From the NCBI GenBank assembly GCA_004570425.1, contig SPQJ01000032.1, positions 1-51,277 on the forward strand: a stretch of DNA of 51,277 nt. Reading direction: 5' to 3'. Positions 50,621 through 51,277 of this stretch are shown in pieces (the stretch's first letter is position 1; every line of letters starts with the position of its first letter). This DNA is from Bacillus sp. AZ43. GTDB lineage: Bacteria; Actinomycetota; Actinomycetes; Mycobacteriales; Geodermatophilaceae. The position numbers and the translations under genes are program-made. The notes beneath the pieces were generated by a model, which ran no database searches, was not told the DNA's origin, and worked only from the letters and a program-made list of their open reading frames with translations.

Positions 50621-51277
50621 GCGACCGCGACCCCTTCGACGGTTACCTCGCACCGCCTGCCGACGAGGCGGTGAGCCCGGACGGGCGGCTGCGCGACGGG
50701 TACCCCGCGATCGGCTCGGTCCTGCGGCGGTGGGGCCGGGCGGGGCTGGCGGCCGCGGCGGCCGCCCTCGCCGCCGACCGCGCGGCGCACGACGTCACCG
50801 TCTCGGCCTGGGCCGACGGCCGGCAGACCGTCCGGACGCTGCCGCTCGACCCGGTGCCGCGGCTCCTGCCCGCCGCCGAGTGGGCGCGCATCGCCACCGG
50901 CGTGGAGCAGCGCCAGCGCGCGCTCAACGCCTTCCTCGCCGACGCCTACCGGGCGGCGGGCCGGCGTCGCGGCGACGTCGACCGTGCCCCGGAGGTCGTG
51001 CGGGCCGGCGTGCTGCCCGAGTGGGCCGTGGCGCACAGCCCCGCCCACGACCCCGACGCCGTCGCGCAGGCGTGGCCGGGTCAGCCGCGGGCCGCCGTCG
51101 CCGGGGCGGACCTGGTCCGCACCGCGGAAGGGGAGTGGGTGGTGACCGCCGACCACCTGCGCGTGCCCGCGGGCCTGGGCTACGCGCTGGCCGGCCGCGA
51201 CGCGCTGCGGCGCGCGGCGCCCGACCTCCTCGCCGCCGGGGGCGTGGCACCCCGGTCGAGCAGCTCGCGGTGCGCGG
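50617..51277 (+). CDS. Circularly permuted type 2 ATP-grasp protein, N-terminal part (cut by window end)
   Basis: At least 220 aa from GTG 50617, no stop before the window end. TLPLDPVPRLLPAAEWARIATGVEQRQRALNAFLADAY (about 73-110) is the conserved entry region of the DUF404/DUF407 circularly permuted ATP-grasp family. GADLVRTAEGEWVVTADHLRVPAGLGYALAGRDALRR follows. In most members the last block reads LEDNLRVPSG; here the metal-contacting Glu and Asn positions look replaced (ADH). These proteins are predicted to make peptide or amide bonds and often pair with transglutaminase-like and alpha-E genes. Coupled to the S9 peptidase by a four-base overlap. Confidence 0.78.
   Translation, partial: MSDRDPFDGYLAPPADEAVSPDGRLRDGYPAIGSVLRRWGRAGLAAAAAALAADRAAHDVTVSAWADGRQTVRTLPLDPVPRLLPAAEWARIATGVEQRQRALNAFLADAYRAAGRRRGDVDRAPEVVRAGVLPEWAVAHSPAHDPDAVAQAWPGQPRAAVAGADLVRTAEGEWVVTADHLRVPAGLGYALAGRDALRRAAPDLLAAGGVAPRSSSSRCA

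Overview
The window comes from a very GC-rich, aerobic actinobacterium. Third codon positions are almost always G or C, GTG starts are common, and groEL stands apart from groES behind two CIRCE operators. It carries actinobacteria-typical genes: sepH, DUF3027, DUF2530, DUF6458, an LytR_C membrane protein, bacterial XPB and a DUF222/HNH protein. The gene set and style fit the Geodermatophilaceae (Blastococcus/Geodermatophilus/Modestobacter); that family assignment is an inference from memory, not a database match. No tRNA, rRNA, CRISPR array, insertion sequence or prophage was seen.

Layout. 1-1.1 kb: tail of a GlmU-like nucleotidyltransferase and an LytR_C protein. 1.1-4.9 kb: an exported S15/PepX-like hydrolase fused to an ABC ATPase, plus its permease. 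4.9-9.7 kb: HAD phosphatase, threonine synthase under an SAM-I (S-box) riboswitch, a cold-shock protein and groEL. 9.8-16.5 kb: DUF72, an Idh/MocA oxidoreductase, DUF4031, an M20 peptidase-HD phosphohydrolase pair, a scramblase-like protein, an MHS transporter and DUF6458. 16.7-20 kb: a 43-aa ORF and a LAL-type LuxR regulator. 20-27.8 kb, minus strand: SF2 helicase, DUF3592 membrane protein, XPB helicase, thioesterase and a helicase-associated/WYL-like protein. 27.8-33.2 kb: small membrane proteins, an acyl-CoA ligase, an EEP phosphatase, a nucleotidyltransferase, two DUF202 proteins and a long cold-shock protein. 33.2-39.8 kb: lipoprotein, MFS, DUF3027, DUF222/HNH endonuclease with an SOS-like box, DUF2530, purine permease and MarR. 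39.8-48.5 kb: MFS, 2'-5' RNA ligase-like protein, aldo/keto reductase, thioesterase, a TetR-controlled ABC exporter, an SpoU methyltransferase, a stress protein and SepH. 48.7 kb to the end: S9 peptidase and a truncated circularly permuted ATP-grasp gene.

The window is mostly core genome and very compact. Eleven co-directional gene pairs overlap by four bases (NTGA). Eight convergent pairs overlap tail to tail. About sixteen genes carry a -10-like hexamer six to eight bases before the start codon, as expected for leaderless transcripts. Strong hairpins separate most other units. The most notable points are the hydrolase-ABC fusion, the SAM riboswitch whose closing helix overlaps the thrC ribosome-binding site, the TetR-type operator over the ABC exporter promoter, probable CTG starts in CTGA overlaps, and two intergenic palindromic elements of repeat type.
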